Assembly: GCF_001884065.1 (NCBI RefSeq)
Contig: NZ_MACH01000142.1
Span: forward strand, 186,001-250,000
Length of the DNA stretch: 64,000 nucleotides
Direction: 5' to 3'
Source of the DNA: Bacillus proteolyticus
Lineage (GTDB): Bacteria; Bacillota; Bacilli; Bacillales; Bacillaceae_G
Shown piece after piece: positions 1 through 8,812 of the stretch. The notes beneath the pieces were generated by a model. It made no database searches, was not told the origin of the DNA, and saw nothing but the letters and a program-made list of their open reading frames with translations. Numbering within the stretch: position 1 is the first letter of the stretch; every line of letters starts with the position of its first letter. The position numbers and the translations under genes were made by a program.

Positions 1-2075
1 GAACCTGCTGGTGAAATGTGGTCTGTCGTTACAGAGTCACCAAATTTACCAACTATGCGTAAACCTGATAATGTTTCAACTTCACCTGGCTCTTTAGATA
101 AACCTTCAAAGAATGGTGGGTTTTGAATATAAGTTGAGTCATTATCCCAAGTATATAAAGCTTCATTTGAAGTTTGGATTTCATTCCAACGCTCATTGCT
201 GTTAAATACTTGTGCATATTCTTTCTTGAACAGTTCAGATGTAACAACGCTTTGAACTACATCTTCAATTTCTTTAGCTGATGGCCAAATATCGTTGAAG
301 TAAACAGCATTGCCATTTGCATCTTTACCGATTTCATCATTTTTCAGGTCAATATCAACAGTACCTGCAAGTGCATATGCCACAACAAGTGGTGGTGATG
401 CTAAGTAGTTCGCTTTTACAAGCGGATGAATACGACCTTCGAAGTTACGGTTACCAGATAAAACAGATGTTACTAATAAATCGTTTGCTGCGATTGCTTC
501 TTCTAGCTCCTCTGCTAATGGACCAGAGTTACCGATACAAGTCGTACAGCCGTAACCAACTGTTTGGAAACCTAATTGATCTAAATATGTTGTTAAACCT
601 GATTTGTCTAAGTATTCAGTAACAACTTTAGATCCTGGTGCTAATGATGTTTTTACGTATTCAGGTACTACAAGTCCTTTTTCAATTGCTTTTTTCGCAA
701 CTAGACCTGCCCCAATTAATACGTATGGGTTTGATGTATTTGTACAGCTTGTAATTGCAGCGATTGCAATTGCACCTGTTTTCATCGTTACTTCTTTATC
801 TTCTAATGTAACCTTCACTTCTTTATCGAATTCTTGCTCATTAAATCCAAGTCCTTGTGTTCCAACTGGTGCTACAACAGCTTTGTGGAACGCATCTTTC
901 ATATCTGAAAGTGGAATTAAATCTTGTGGGCGTTTCGGTCCAGAAAGGTTAGATTCGATTGTATTTAAATCAATTTCAACAAGATCAGTGTAAATTGGAT
1001 CTTTACTGTCTGCTGTATAGAATAAACCGTTTGCTTTACAGTATTCTTCAACAACGCGAATTTGCTCTTCATCTCTACCTGTTAAACGTAAGTATTCTAA
1101 TGAAATATCATCGATTGGGAAGAATCCACAAGTTGCGCCGTATTCTGGTGCCATATTTGAAATTGTTGCACGGTCAGCTAGAGGCATGCTCTTTAGTCCA
1201 TTACCGAAGAACTCAACGAATTTACCAACTACACCTTTTTGACGTAATACTTGTGTTACTTTTAATGCAACATCAGTTGCTGTAGTACCACTTGGAAGTG
1301 TGCCAGTTAATTTCACACCGATTACTTCAGGTACTGGGAAGTATGAAGGCTGTCCAAGCATTCCCGCTTCTGCTTCAATACCACCAACGCCCCATCCAAG
1401 AACACCGATACCGTTAATCATCGTTGTATGTGAGTCTGTTCCAACTAATGAATCTGGGTATGCAACTAAGTCGCCCTCAGCATTTTTCACCGCGTGAACA
1501 ACTGGTGCTAAATATTCAAGGTTTACTTGGTGTACGATACCTGTTGCTGGTGGAACTGCACGATAGTTATCAAATGATTTTTGTGCCCAGCTTAAAAATT
1601 TATAACGTTCTTCATTACGTTTAAACTCTAAGTCCATGTTGAATGCAAGCGCGTCTGCCGTACCCGCTCTATCAACCTGTACAGAGTGATCAATTACAAG
1701 GTCTACAGTAATTTCTGGATTAATTTTATCAGGATCCCCGCCCATATCTGCCATTGCTTTACGAAGCGAAGCCAAATCTACAACAGCTGGAACACCAGTG
1801 AAATCTTGTAAAATTACACGAGATGGTTTAAACGGAACATCGATCTCTTGAACATCTTTCGTTCCCCATTTCGCTAAATTTGTAACATGCTCTTCTGTAA
1901 TTACACGTCCGTCTACTTGACGAAGTACAGATTCAAGTAAAACTTTCACGGAATATGGTAATTGAGATACGTTGCCAACCCCTGCATTTTCAAGCGCTTT
2001 CAATTGATAATAATGATACGTTTTTCCATCTACTTCGAAAGTTGCACGTGATTGAAATGGATTATGTTTGACCAT
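1..2075 (-). CDS. acnA: Aconitate hydratase (aconitase), 3' end outside window
   Basis: TCA-cycle enzyme interconverting citrate and isocitrate through a [4Fe-4S] cluster; the Bacillus homologue CitB also binds RNA as an iron-regulatory protein (family knowledge). About 691 codons are visible, beginning MVKHNPFQ at 2075 behind a GGGGGG-rich ribosome site. The iron-sulfur ligand motifs are readable on the minus strand: SCTNTSNP near 720-760 and [11 protein letters not shown] near 520-560. The protein runs off the left edge, so the C-terminal swivel domain is not seen. sspO lies divergently upstream, as in B. subtilis. Identification is very secure. Confidence 0.97.
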   Translation of the reverse strand, partial: MVKHNPFQSRATFEVDGKTYHYYQLKALENAGVGNVSQLPYSVKVLLESVLRQVDGRVITEEHVTNLAKWGTKDVQEIDVPFKPSRVILQDFTGVPAVVDLASLRKAMADMGGDPDKINPEITVDLVIDHSVQVDRAGTADALAFNMDLEFKRNEERYKFLSWAQKSFDNYRAVPPATGIVHQVNLEYLAPVVHAVKNAEGDLVAYPDSLVGTDSHTTMINGIGVLGWGVGGIEAEAGMLGQPSYFPVPEVIGVKLTGTLPSGTTATDVALKVTQVLRQKGVVGKFVEFFGNGLKSMPLADRATISNMAPEYGATCGFFPIDDISLEYLRLTGRDEEQIRVVEEYCKANGLFYTADSKDPIYTDLVEIDLNTIESNLSGPKRPQDLIPLSDMKDAFHKAVVAPVGTQGLGFNEQEFDKEVKVTLEDKEVTMKTGAIAIAAITSCTNTSNPYVLIGAGLVAKKAIEKGLVVPEYVKTSLAPGSKVVTEYLDKSGLTTYLDQLGFQTVGYGCTTCIGNSGPLAEELEEAIAANDLLVTSVLSGNRNFEGRIHPLVKANYLASPPLVVAYALAGTVDIDLKNDEIGKDANGNAVYFNDIWPSAKEIEDVVQSVVTSELFKKEYAQVFNSNERWNEIQTSNEALYTWDNDSTYIQNPPFFEGLSKEPGEVETLSGLRIVGKFGDSVTTDHISPAG

Positions 2076-2110
2076 TATGTTTCCCCCCTGTTAAACGTGA
2101 CTAAGTTGTC

Positions 2111-2139
2111 TGAATATAAAATGTAGACAAACTTTTCAA
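2111..2139 (-). promoter_or_regulatory. Putative sigma-A promoter of acnA
   Basis: On the minus strand a TTGAAA -35 (2134-2139) and TATTCA -10 (2111-2116) are separated by 17 bp. They lie about 35 bp upstream of the aconitase start. Further upstream, near 2189-2210, is an inverted repeat AACTTAT-N8-ATAAGTT. AT-rich dyads there could be the CcpC-type operator known for citB, but the match to the ATAA-N7-TTAT box is not exact. Confidence 0.5.
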
Positions 2140-2365
2140 TACCTTACGATAATATCTTATTACAACTTTCTAAATAAGTAAATAATAAGAAACTTATGGA
2201 TTATCATAAGTTTTCTTTATCTTTCTAAATTTGAATAGTGTCCATGCTCTTTATTAATACTATTACCATAAAGTAAAGCGCTCTTTCAGCGTATTACTTT
2301 ACGTTCATATATGCTATGAACAACTCATGGTTCGTCTATAAAAAATCATTATAGAGGTGAAAAAA

Positions 2366-2515
2366 ATGGGTAAAAGAAAAGCCAATCATATTATTTCAGG
2401 AATGAATGCTGCACCCGCACAAGGGCAAGGTGCTGGTTATAACGAAGAGTTTGCAAATGAGGCGTTAACTCCAGCAGAGCGACAAAATAATAAGAAACGT
2501 AAAAAGAATCAGTAA
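2366..2515 (+). CDS. sspO: Small acid-soluble spore protein O
   Basis: A 49-residue, very hydrophilic minor spore protein starting [14 protein letters not shown] and ending in a lysine-rich tail NNKKRKKNQ. This pattern is that of SspO (CotK). The start follows a clear AGAGGTG ribosome site. In B. subtilis sspO is transcribed in the forespore and is divergent from citB next to sspP; the same relation to acnA is kept here. A polysaccharide deacetylase and a small coiled-coil gene have come to lie between sspO and sspP. Confidence 0.93.
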   Translation: MGKRKANHIISGMNAAPAQGQGAGYNEEFANEALTPAERQNNKKRKKNQ

Positions 2516-2520
2516 CAAAA

Positions 2521-2550
2521 AAACCAAAAGGTATGTCTGCCTTTTGGTTT
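2521..2550. terminator. Bidirectional terminator between sspO and the deacetylase gene
   Basis: Inverted repeat AAACCAAAAGG / CCTTTTGGTTT with an 8-nt loop, followed by T residues on the plus strand and preceded by A residues. It sits between two convergent genes. Confidence 0.85.
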
Positions 2551-2554
2551 TTTT

Positions 2555-3280
2555 CTAATGCTTATAACGTAATAACTCCGAAACCGTTACAAATCGATAT
2601 CCTTGCTTTTTAAGCTCAGGTAAAATTTTCGATAACGCCGCCACTGTTTGGCTACGATCACTTCCTCCATCGTGCAACAGTACAATATCTCCACTTTTAG
2701 CATGTTTCACAACATGATTTACAATGGACTCAGTACCTGGATTCGCCCAATCACGAGGGTCTTGATGCCACGACCATAGAACAGTTTGATAACCAGCTTC
2801 TTTAGCTGTTTTAAATACAGCATCGTTAATATATCCGCCTGGAGGACGGAACAACAAAGGTTCTTTCACCCATTTTTTAAAGTATTTCTTTCCATCTAAA
2901 ATATCATTTTCTAATTTTTCATCTGATGAATTACTCGCATACAAATGATTCATCGTATGATTTCCAATTTCATGTCCCTCTTTTAACACTTGCTTTACTA
3001 AATATGGATTACGCTGCACACGGAATCCAATCATAAAAAAAGTCGCTTCCGCCTTATATTGATGTAATAAATCTAGAATTTGCGGCGTGTATGTTGGATC
3101 CGGACCATCATCAAATGTGATTGCAATGACCTTTTCATTATTTGGCACTTCCCACGTTACATAGCCTGTTGGCTCTAATTCTTTTCTTAACAACATTTTA
3201 GCTTCCACTTTATCCACTTGAAATATATGTACTGCACAAATTAAAGAAAAAATTAATAGAATAATTTTTTGTTTCTGCAT
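2555..3280 (-). CDS. Secreted polysaccharide (peptidoglycan) deacetylase, NodB family
   Basis: A 241-residue carbohydrate esterase family 4 protein that would remove acetyl groups from N-acetylated sugars of the cell wall. An N-terminal hydrophobic segment (residues about 6-21, likely cleaved near VEA-K) points to export. NodB motifs are complete: TFDDGPD (55-61) with the catalytic and metal aspartates, H108 and H112 as metal ligands, RPPGG (145-149), and LLHDGG (201-206). The B. cereus group carries many paralogues, so the exact substrate (chitooligosaccharide, GlcNAc or MurNAc) cannot be told. It stands alone between terminators. Confidence 0.9.
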   Translation of the reverse strand: MQKQKIILLIFSLICAVHIFQVDKVEAKMLLRKELEPTGYVTWEVPNNEKVIAITFDDGPDPTYTPQILDLLHQYKAEATFFMIGFRVQRNPYLVKQVLKEGHEIGNHTMNHLYASNSSDEKLENDILDGKKYFKKWVKEPLLFRPPGGYINDAVFKTAKEAGYQTVLWSWHQDPRDWANPGTESIVNHVVKHAKSGDIVLLHDGGSDRSQTVAALSKILPELKKQGYRFVTVSELLRYKH

Positions 3281-3298
3281 ATTAGCGCTAAAAGTTTT

Positions 3299-3324
3299 GA
3301 GGTTGTTGAATTCACAACAACCTC
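3299..3324 (-). terminator. Terminator downstream of the 87-aa coiled-coil gene
   Basis: Inverted repeat GAGGTTGTTG / CAACAACCTC with a 6-nt loop, just after the stop of the gene at 3327-3590. The tail on the minus strand is a weak A/T run. Confidence 0.6.
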
Positions 3325-3326
3325 AT

Positions 3327-3590
3327 TTACTTTTCTAATTGATCTACATTTCGCATAATATTTTGGAGATTATTTTCGTATTGCTCAAGTTGTGGACGTT
3401 GTGTTTCCGAAGCTACTTCTAGCGCATTTTGAATCTGTTCATACGCTTCCTGGACCTCTTGGCGTAATTCTTTTAAATCATGACCGTAGTTTGGATCATT
3501 TTTCACAATGTTATTGAATATATTTTCTGCTTGTGTAACTCCTTGCTGTGCAGCTTGAAAAGCTTGTTGTTTATCTTTATGATATGGCAT
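3327..3590 (-). CDS. Small conserved helical protein, possibly DUF2524 (YtzC-like)
   Basis: An 87-residue acidic, glutamine-rich protein with no signal peptide or membrane segment. Residues about 45-87 form heptad-like helices (repeated EVQEAYEQIQNAL and LEQYENNLQNIM patterns), suggesting a helical hairpin or coiled coil. The layout resembles B. subtilis YtzC (DUF2524), but I judge this from memory and it is not firm. The start follows an AAGGGG ribosome site. Function unknown; its position between sspO and sspP makes a spore-related role a plausible guess only. Confidence 0.6.
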   Translation of the reverse strand: MPYHKDKQQAFQAAQQGVTQAENIFNNIVKNDPNYGHDLKELRQEVQEAYEQIQNALEVASETQRPQLEQYENNLQNIMRNVDQLEK

Positions 3591-3656
3591 TATATGATCC
3601 CCTTTCTGTAATAGTTAGTCCCCTTTATCTTTACCCTTTTTTCTAAAAACATTCTC

Positions 3657-3685
3657 GTATAAATTCGCAAACTTCTCTCATTCTA
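3657..3685 (+). promoter_or_regulatory. Putative forespore (sigma-G type) promoter of sspP
   Basis: A GTATA -35 element (3657-3661) and CATTCTA -10 element (3679-3685) are separated by 17 bp. These resemble the sigma-F/sigma-G consensus (GNATR and CATNNTA) and lie about 27 bp upstream of the sspP start, which fits the known forespore expression of this gene in B. subtilis. Confidence 0.5.
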
Positions 3686-3711
3686 AATAGAAAGAGGAGG
3701 TGTCACATACA

Positions 3712-3834
3712 ATGGGAAAAAACAATCGTGAATCGAAAGAAAAAAAAGGACAACCTGAACCATTAAGCGGGTCTCATAAAGTAAAAAACCGTAACCATTC
3801 ACGCCAAAAAAATCATGCGCATCATGATATGTAA
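3712..3834 (+). CDS. sspP: Small acid-soluble spore protein P
   Basis: A 40-residue protein starting [14 protein letters not shown] and ending NHAHHDM, recognised as SspP (CotL), a minor spore-core protein. It follows an AGGAGG ribosome site with good spacing. cotM lies immediately downstream on the same strand, the same gene pair as in B. subtilis. It is too short for most automatic gene callers. Confidence 0.92.
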   Translation: MGKNNRESKEKKGQPEPLSGSHKVKNRNHSRQKNHAHHDM

Positions 3835-3898
3835 AACAAAACATTCACACTAGCTACCTTTGCCACATACAATGTTTATATTTTTCCATTTATTCTTC

Positions 3899-3925
3899 AC
3901 CCCTGGTTCATTCATGCATAACATA
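3899..3925 (+). promoter_or_regulatory. Putative mother-cell (sigma-K/E type) promoter of cotM
   Basis: CATAACATA at 3917-3925 fits the sigma-K -10 consensus CATA-N3-TA exactly, with an AC -35 dinucleotide 16 bp upstream (3899-3900). It lies about 33 bp before the cotM start. CotM is a mother-cell coat protein in B. subtilis. Confidence 0.5.
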
Positions 3926-3958
3926 GTATGAATTGAGATTTTACGGAGGGTGTCTTAC

Positions 3959-4339
3959 ATGGGCAAGAAAAAGAAGGATTGTCTTTTTCATGTTGATGGT
4001 TTCGAAGAATGGATGGATCAATTTTGTTCTGATTCTTGTAGTAATTTTAGTTTTCCAAATCAAATTCATATTGACCTTTGTGAAACAGAACAAGAATACA
4101 TTTTGGAAACAGATGTACCAAATGTGACTGAACAAAATGTACTCATTAAAAAGATGGAGACAGGCCTAAACATATGCATACTTCATAAAAATACTTCTTT
4201 ACAGCGGACCATTCCTTTACCCGCTAATATTATTTATAAGAAGATGCTAGCCTGCTTAGAGAATGGATTTTTAGCCATTCATATTTCCAAAAATGACGTT
4301 GCCGATAAGCATGAAAAGAAGATTCTTTTTTCAAATTGA
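3959..4339 (+). CDS. cotM: Spore coat protein CotM, Hsp20/alpha-crystallin related
   Basis: A 126-residue protein with an alpha-crystallin-like core (about residues 40-115), including the beta-strand pattern around TEQNVLIKKMETGLNICI and the FLAIHISK terminal strand. In B. subtilis CotM is a small heat-shock-like outer-coat protein encoded next to sspP. The ATG at 3959 is preferred over the GTG nine bases upstream because GGAGG lies about 9 nt before it and would abut the GTG. The cysteine-rich N-terminal segment (CLF...FCSDSC) is unusual for Hsp20 proteins and fits a coat protein. Confidence 0.85.
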   Translation: MGKKKKDCLFHVDGFEEWMDQFCSDSCSNFSFPNQIHIDLCETEQEYILETDVPNVTEQNVLIKKMETGLNICILHKNTSLQRTIPLPANIIYKKMLACLENGFLAIHISKNDVADKHEKKILFSN

Positions 4340-4356
4340 GAGTTAACATAAATACA

Positions 4357-4391
4357 AAAATAAGCCCCAGTAACTTGCTGGGGCTTATTTT
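4357..4391. terminator. Bidirectional terminator between cotM and the MFS gene
   Basis: Perfect arms AAAATAAGCCCCAG / CTGGGGCTTATTTT with a 7-nt loop. It overlaps the stop codon of the convergent MFS transporter gene. Confidence 0.9.
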
Positions 4392-5634
4392 ATTTCGCAT
4401 GCATTTCTATATTAGAATTTCTATCATATCTTTTTTTCAATAAGCCTTTTGTAACTAAAAGTACAGGAAATGCTATAGTTGAAAATATAGCTAGCGCTGA
4501 AAATACTACAAATCCATTTTGGTACCCGTAATAATCGAGAAGTACTCCTCCAAACCAAGGACCAATTACTACTCCAATTCCTGAAAAGCCCATCGCTCCG
4601 AAGTATGTTCCTTTCAGATTGGAATCAGCGATCTCATCAATAAATACATCTGTCATTGAAAACATTAAAACTTCTCCAAATGTAAAAATAATTGTACAAA
4701 TAGCTGCCTCTAACATGGATTCTACTAGTCCAAATCCAAACAATCCCCCGCTCACAAATAACGTTCCAACCATAATAGACGCTAATGGCGTATACTTTTT
4801 ACACATTTGAATAACAGGGTATTGAATAACTACTACTGTAATTGCATTTAAAGCTAGCATATATGAAAACAACTTCACTCCATCCTGAAATATATGTGCA
4901 TTTGCAAAATATTGAGATACTGTCGTGGTTAAATGTGAAAAACCACTATTACTCAAAATAATCCCGACTAAAGCAACTAAAAATACTACATCCTTTCGCA
5001 AAATACGAATTGCATTTAACATTGTAACAGACTTTTCTTTATTTATTTTCTTTCGTTCCAGTGGATACTTCTTAAATTGGAACGCCAATATAGCTGTATA
5101 TAAAATGTAAACTCCAGCGGCTACTAAAAAAGGAATTGTTGATTTTGCACTTCCGAGCTGTATTCCAACAATTGGTCCAATCGCAACCCCAACATTTATT
5201 GCACCGTATCGTAAGTTATAGACGAGTAACCGATACTCTGGTTTCGTTAAATCTGATAACAATGCTCTTGACGTCGGTTCAAAAAAGGACCTACATAATC
5301 CATTCAAAGCATTTAATAAAAAGAAACTTAAAACATGATCTGCCACTGAAAAACCTATAAATACAAACACCCAAACGATCATGGAACATATTATAATCAT
5401 CTTTCGGCCGAATCGATCCGATAAATTCCCTCCGATAAAGCTAGCAAAAACTCCAACAAGTGCACTCGTTCCGATAATAGCACCCGTCATTCCAGCTGAT
5501 ACCCCTTTAACAGTCGTTAAATAAATTGCTAAAAATGGAATACTCATTGACGTGGCGAACCTCGCAAATAAAGTCCCTATTATAATTGTCATTCCTAACG
5601 GATGAATATTCTGTAACTTCCCCTTCATCTTCAA
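4390..5634 (-). CDS. Major facilitator superfamily transporter
   Basis: About 412-414 residues with twelve predicted hydrophobic helices. The MFS loop 2-3 signature GGNLSDRFGRKM is clear (residues about 69-80), and a second conserved G-rich stretch follows helix 10. It resembles Bacillus multidrug or sugar-efflux permeases of the DHA1 type, but the substrate cannot be inferred. Two starts are possible, TTG at 5634 or ATG at 5628; the ATG has a purine-rich GTAGG at better distance. It appears monocistronic, with hairpins on both sides. Confidence 0.85.
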   Translation of the reverse strand: MKMKGKLQNIHPLGMTIIIGTLFARFATSMSIPFLAIYLTTVKGVSAGMTGAIIGTSALVGVFASFIGGNLSDRFGRKMIIICSMIVWVFVFIGFSVADHVLSFFLLNALNGLCRSFFEPTSRALLSDLTKPEYRLLVYNLRYGAINVGVAIGPIVGIQLGSAKSTIPFLVAAGVYILYTAILAFQFKKYPLERKKINKEKSVTMLNAIRILRKDVVFLVALVGIILSNSGFSHLTTTVSQYFANAHIFQDGVKLFSYMLALNAITVVVIQYPVIQMCKKYTPLASIMVGTLFVSGGLFGFGLVESMLEAAICTIIFTFGEVLMFSMTDVFIDEIADSNLKGTYFGAMGFSGIGVVIGPWFGGVLLDYYGYQNGFVVFSALAIFSTIAFPVLLVTKGLLKKRYDRNSNIEMHAK

Positions 5635-5660
5635 ACCTACTCTCCCTATTCTTACATAAA

Positions 5661-5689
5661 AAAAGAAAGCAAAGGATCTGCTTTCTTTT
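5661..5689 (-). terminator. Terminator of the 137-aa hypothetical gene
   Basis: Arms AAAAGAAAGCA / TGCTTTCTTTT with a 7-nt loop, flanked by A and T runs, between the stop of the gene at 5696-6109 and the MFS start. Confidence 0.75.
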
Positions 5690-5695
5690 CCTTTT

Positions 5696-6109
5696 TTATA
5701 CTTGAGATGTTTGTACCCGAGCTGTTCGCGTTATGTCCATATCAATTCCATATGTAAACTGTAATTCCTTACAAACATCTTTAATTAAAATCGCGACATT
5801 ATACGTTTCATTAAATTGTAAAACTATGCTTTCTACTTCTTCGTATGTATACTTATATTCTCCTGTAATGACACTTTTTAAATCAAAGCATTCATTAATA
5901 CAAAGTTGTACAAGTAGTTGGTCATATTTTTCTAGTACATCTTCTTTCTTCCAAAGTAACTCCTTTACATATAACCGATCAAATTTCACACTTTCTCGGT
6001 TACAATCCGTTAAAATCCGGGTCATTTCATTTAGTTCTCGATATAATTCAGAAATATTTCTGCTTAAACTAAGCAGTTTATCTACACCGTTTTCATATAA
6101 CATATTCAT
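5696..6109 (-). CDS. Conserved hypothetical protein, helical
   Basis: 137 residues, acidic and leucine-rich, with long predicted helices and no signal or membrane segment. Cysteines are scattered and form no metal motif. I do not recognise a family. The start has a GGGGG-type ribosome site (CCACCCCCGC on the plus strand just beyond 6109). It is divergent from alaX, with about 130 bp between the starts, and ends in a convincing terminator, so it is probably a real single-gene unit. Confidence 0.65.
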   Translation of the reverse strand: MNMLYENGVDKLLSLSRNISELYRELNEMTRILTDCNRESVKFDRLYVKELLWKKEDVLEKYDQLLVQLCINECFDLKSVITGEYKYTYEEVESIVLQFNETYNVAILIKDVCKELQFTYGIDMDITRTARVQTSQV

Positions 6110-6237
6110 TCCACCCCCGCATTTTCTTCTTATTATAGCAAGAAAATTCTAAAAATAGTTTCTTTCTTCTGAAATATTAGGAAACTAATTTCAATTGCTT
6201 TACAATGAAACTAGCTAACACGAAAGGGGAAAGAAAA

Positions 6238-7440
6238 TTGGAGCAAAAATTATATTACATCGACGCTTATACGAAAGACTTTACTACTAAAATTATAAAG
6301 CAAGATTATGATAAAGAAGGTAACTTATATGTTGTTTTAAATGAAACAGCCTTTTATCCAACAGGCGGCGGACAACCACACGACACTGGAACTTTAAATG
6401 GTATTCCGGTAAGTAACGTTGAAGAAGTAAATGGAGAAATTCGTCATTTCATAGTAGAACAATTACATACAGAAGAAGTAGAGGGTAAAATAGATTGGGA
6501 GCGCCGTTTTGATCATATGCAGCAACATACAGCTCAGCACATTTTATCTGCTGCTTTTTGGGATCATTTTAACATACCAACAATTGGGTTTCACCTCGGA
6601 AAAGAAACGATAACAATTGATTTAGAAACGGAAAATCTGCATGCAGAAACAGTTGAAAAGGCTATGCAAATTGCCAACAAAATTGTTTTTGAAAACCATC
6701 CGATCCGTATAGAGTGGATGAACTTAGAAGAAGCGAAAACATTACCTCTTCGCAAAGAACCGACTATGACAGAAAATATACGCGTTGTTATTATCGAAAA
6801 CTATGATTACAACGGCTGTGGCGGAACGCATCCGAAACACACTGGTGAAGTAGGTCCTATTCAAGTACTAGGATGGGAGCGCAATAAAGGTAGTATACGC
6901 TTAACGTTTATCGCTGGCTGGCGCACACTAAAATTAATGGGTCAACAACAACAAATTATGAAAGATGTTTCTAAACAATTAAACAGTAGTGAAGCTGATA
7001 TTCCAGCAAAAGTATCCCAACTTCTTACATCCCAAAAAGAAAACGAAAAAGCACTACAAACAATGAATGAAAAACTATTATTTGCAGAGGCAAATGAACT
7101 ACTGCAACAGCCTTTAGAAATACACGGTGGTATACTTATTTCTAAAGTATTTACAAACCGCCTTATGCAAGAAATTGCAAAACTGTCTGCTATTATTACA
7201 GAACAACAAGAACATGCAATTACATACTTCGTTATTGAAAATGAGGACAAATTACAATGTATTCTTGCTTGTGGTAAAGCAGTGACACTCGATATGAATG
7301 CTCTTTTAAAAGATGCCCTTCCTACAATTGAAGGAAAAGGCGGAGGAAATAAAAAGAGTGCTCGTGGTGGTGGGAAAGCAATTATGAGTGGGGATGAGTT
7401 TTTAAATCAACTTGTTTCTTCTTTACAGTCAGCAGTGTAG
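6238..7440 (+). CDS. alaX: Alanyl-tRNA editing protein AlaX (long form with DHHA1-like tail)
   Basis: A free-standing relative of the alanyl-tRNA synthetase editing domain, expected to hydrolyse mis-charged Ser-tRNA(Ala) or Gly-tRNA(Ala). From the TTG at 6238 it is 400 residues. The zinc/editing motif HTAQH (97-101) and the downstream C194 / H198 pair (CGGTH) are intact, as is the N-terminal YPTGGGQPHDTG region. The C-terminal third ends in a glycine-rich GKGGGNKKSARGGG segment typical of DHHA1 domains. I choose TTG 6238 because an AAGGGGAAAG ribosome site sits just before it; an ATG at 6205 would add 11 residues without such a site. Confidence 0.88.
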   Translation: MEQKLYYIDAYTKDFTTKIIKQDYDKEGNLYVVLNETAFYPTGGGQPHDTGTLNGIPVSNVEEVNGEIRHFIVEQLHTEEVEGKIDWERRFDHMQQHTAQHILSAAFWDHFNIPTIGFHLGKETITIDLETENLHAETVEKAMQIANKIVFENHPIRIEWMNLEEAKTLPLRKEPTMTENIRVVIIENYDYNGCGGTHPKHTGEVGPIQVLGWERNKGSIRLTFIAGWRTLKLMGQQQQIMKDVSKQLNSSEADIPAKVSQLLTSQKENEKALQTMNEKLLFAEANELLQQPLEIHGGILISKVFTNRLMQEIAKLSAIITEQQEHAITYFVIENEDKLQCILACGKAVTLDMNALLKDALPTIEGKGGGNKKSARGGGKAIMSGDEFLNQLVSSLQSAV

Positions 7441-7638
7441 ATCATTTTATGAGTGGGATGTCATTGAACTCGATGATATCCTCTTTGCTGCTTTGCTTCG
7501 TACATAGTAATACAGTAAATGAAATTATATTAACGATTTTTCAAATATATCTATCATAAATCAAAATATATCAACGATCCTATAAGAAATATCGATTGTC
7601 CAACGACATACGACAATAAACACAACTTATAGAGTAAG
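7441..7638. other. Intergenic gap with no gene seen
   Basis: About 200 bp between the convergent alaX and Nudix genes. It holds an imperfect hairpin just after alaX (around GATGTCAT / ATGATATC, 7456-7478) that may end the alaX transcript, and AT-rich sequence without ribosome sites or open frames. Confidence 0.5.
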
Positions 7639-7667
7639 AGGAGGCTGCTCCAAAATAACAGCCTCCT
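7639..7667 (-). terminator. Terminator of the Nudix gene
   Basis: Arms AGGAGGCTG / CAGCCTCCT with an 11-nt loop, immediately downstream of the Nudix stop codon. Confidence 0.8.
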
Positions 7668-7674
7668 TTTATGT

Positions 7675-8118
7675 TTACAAACCAATATTTTGTTTTAATC
7701 CTTGGTAACTTCCTGCGTTCAAGAACTTTTCAGATGCAAGTTTAATGAACTTCTCAGAAAAACCATATCTACTCAATTCTTTGATCGGTACCATTTGCAC
7801 ATCTTGAATTGGATTATGATCAAATTCATTTGATGGTAACGTAATTTCCCCTGTAATCCTTTCAAGCAGAAACGTAATATGCAATAAAGATGGGCTAGCA
7901 TCTGGTTTATCACAAACATAGAGCAGCTTCTTAATTTTAACTTCTAACCCTGTTTCTTCTCTCATTTCTCGAATTATCGCTGCTTCTAACATTTCACCGT
8001 TCTCTACCCTTCCTCCAGGTAAAGACCAATTCCGATTAGCAATTTTTTGCTTTACTAGTAACACCTTTTCATCTTCAGTTAAAATTCCGGTAACACGAAC
8101 TTGCATTACATTTTCCAT
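7675..8118 (-). CDS. Nudix hydrolase
   Basis: 147 residues with a complete Nudix box, G-x5-E-x7-REEXXEEXGX type, visible as GGRVENGEMLEAAIIREMREE (about residues 37-57). Such enzymes hydrolyse nucleoside diphosphates linked to another moiety; the substrate is unknown. The start at 8118 (MENVMQVRVTG) is chosen because GAGGAG sits 7-8 nt upstream; an in-frame start 45 bp earlier lacks a ribosome site. It is a single gene, divergent from the SAP-domain gene that follows. Confidence 0.85.
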   Translation of the reverse strand: MENVMQVRVTGILTEDEKVLLVKQKIANRNWSLPGGRVENGEMLEAAIIREMREETGLEVKIKKLLYVCDKPDASPSLLHITFLLERITGEITLPSNEFDHNPIQDVQMVPIKELSRYGFSEKFIKLASEKFLNAGSYQGLKQNIGL

Positions 8119-8222
8119 ATGTAATCTCCTCTTCCCATTATATTTACAAATTAATCCTTCCACAAAAAGAACGTACGTTTTATAATTAAAGAAAATTATG
8201 GAAGAAAGAAGTTGTTACATTC

Positions 8223-8804
8223 ATGCGTCCGCCTTTAACAAAGTCTATATCACTTGAAGATTTCCAAAACTATTATTGGTTAAAAGCAGAACTGCAAACA
8301 TTTTGTCGTGAACATGATTTTCCAGCTAGTGGCTCTAAGATCGAAATAACCGAGCGTATCTCCCATTATTTAACTACTGGTAAAATATTAAAAAACAGCT
8401 CCGGTCAAAAGGTGAGTAAAGCCTCCCTATCCTATAAAGACCTTTCCCTTCAAACTGTTATTACTAACAATCACCGCTGTAGCGAAGATGTTCGTGCTTT
8501 TTTCAAAGAAAAAATCGGAGCAAACTTCCGCTTTACAGTAGCTCTTCAAAAGTTTTTTAAAGCGAATGTTGGAAAAACATATGAAGACGCGATAACGTTT
8601 TGGTATGAAGAAAACGAACGAAAAAAAGATCCTACATACAAAACTACTATCAGCGCGCAGTTTGAATACAATCGCTTTACTCGTGACTTTTTCGAAGATC
8701 CAAATAACAAAGGAAAATCAAAAGCTGATGCTATCGCTGCTTGGAATGAAATAAAAGCAAAACCTGGTAGCAATGTTTATACTCCTCAAAAAATAGAAAA
8801 CTAG
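8223..8804 (+). CDS. SAP-domain / DUF6434 protein
   Basis: 193 residues. The N-terminal part (about 10-55, LEDFQNYYWLKAELQTFCREHDFPASGSKIEI...) looks like a SAP DNA-binding helix-extension-helix with the usual small-residue turn. The rest (about 75-185) contains the FTVALQKFFKANVGKTYEDAI and FNRFTRDFFED patterns that I associate with DUF6434. The role is unknown; DNA or RNA binding is inference from the SAP-like segment. It is convergent with the thiolase gene, with only 8 bp between stop codons and no clear hairpin. Confidence 0.7.
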   Translation: MRPPLTKSISLEDFQNYYWLKAELQTFCREHDFPASGSKIEITERISHYLTTGKILKNSSGQKVSKASLSYKDLSLQTVITNNHRCSEDVRAFFKEKIGANFRFTVALQKFFKANVGKTYEDAITFWYEENERKKDPTYKTTISAQFEYNRFTRDFFEDPNNKGKSKADAIAAWNEIKAKPGSNVYTPQKIEN

Positions 8805-8812
8805 TTTAGGAG

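Noticed and set aside
6942-7250. 102-codon frame antisense to alaX
   Set aside because: Serine/cysteine-rich shadow of a well-supported coding region.
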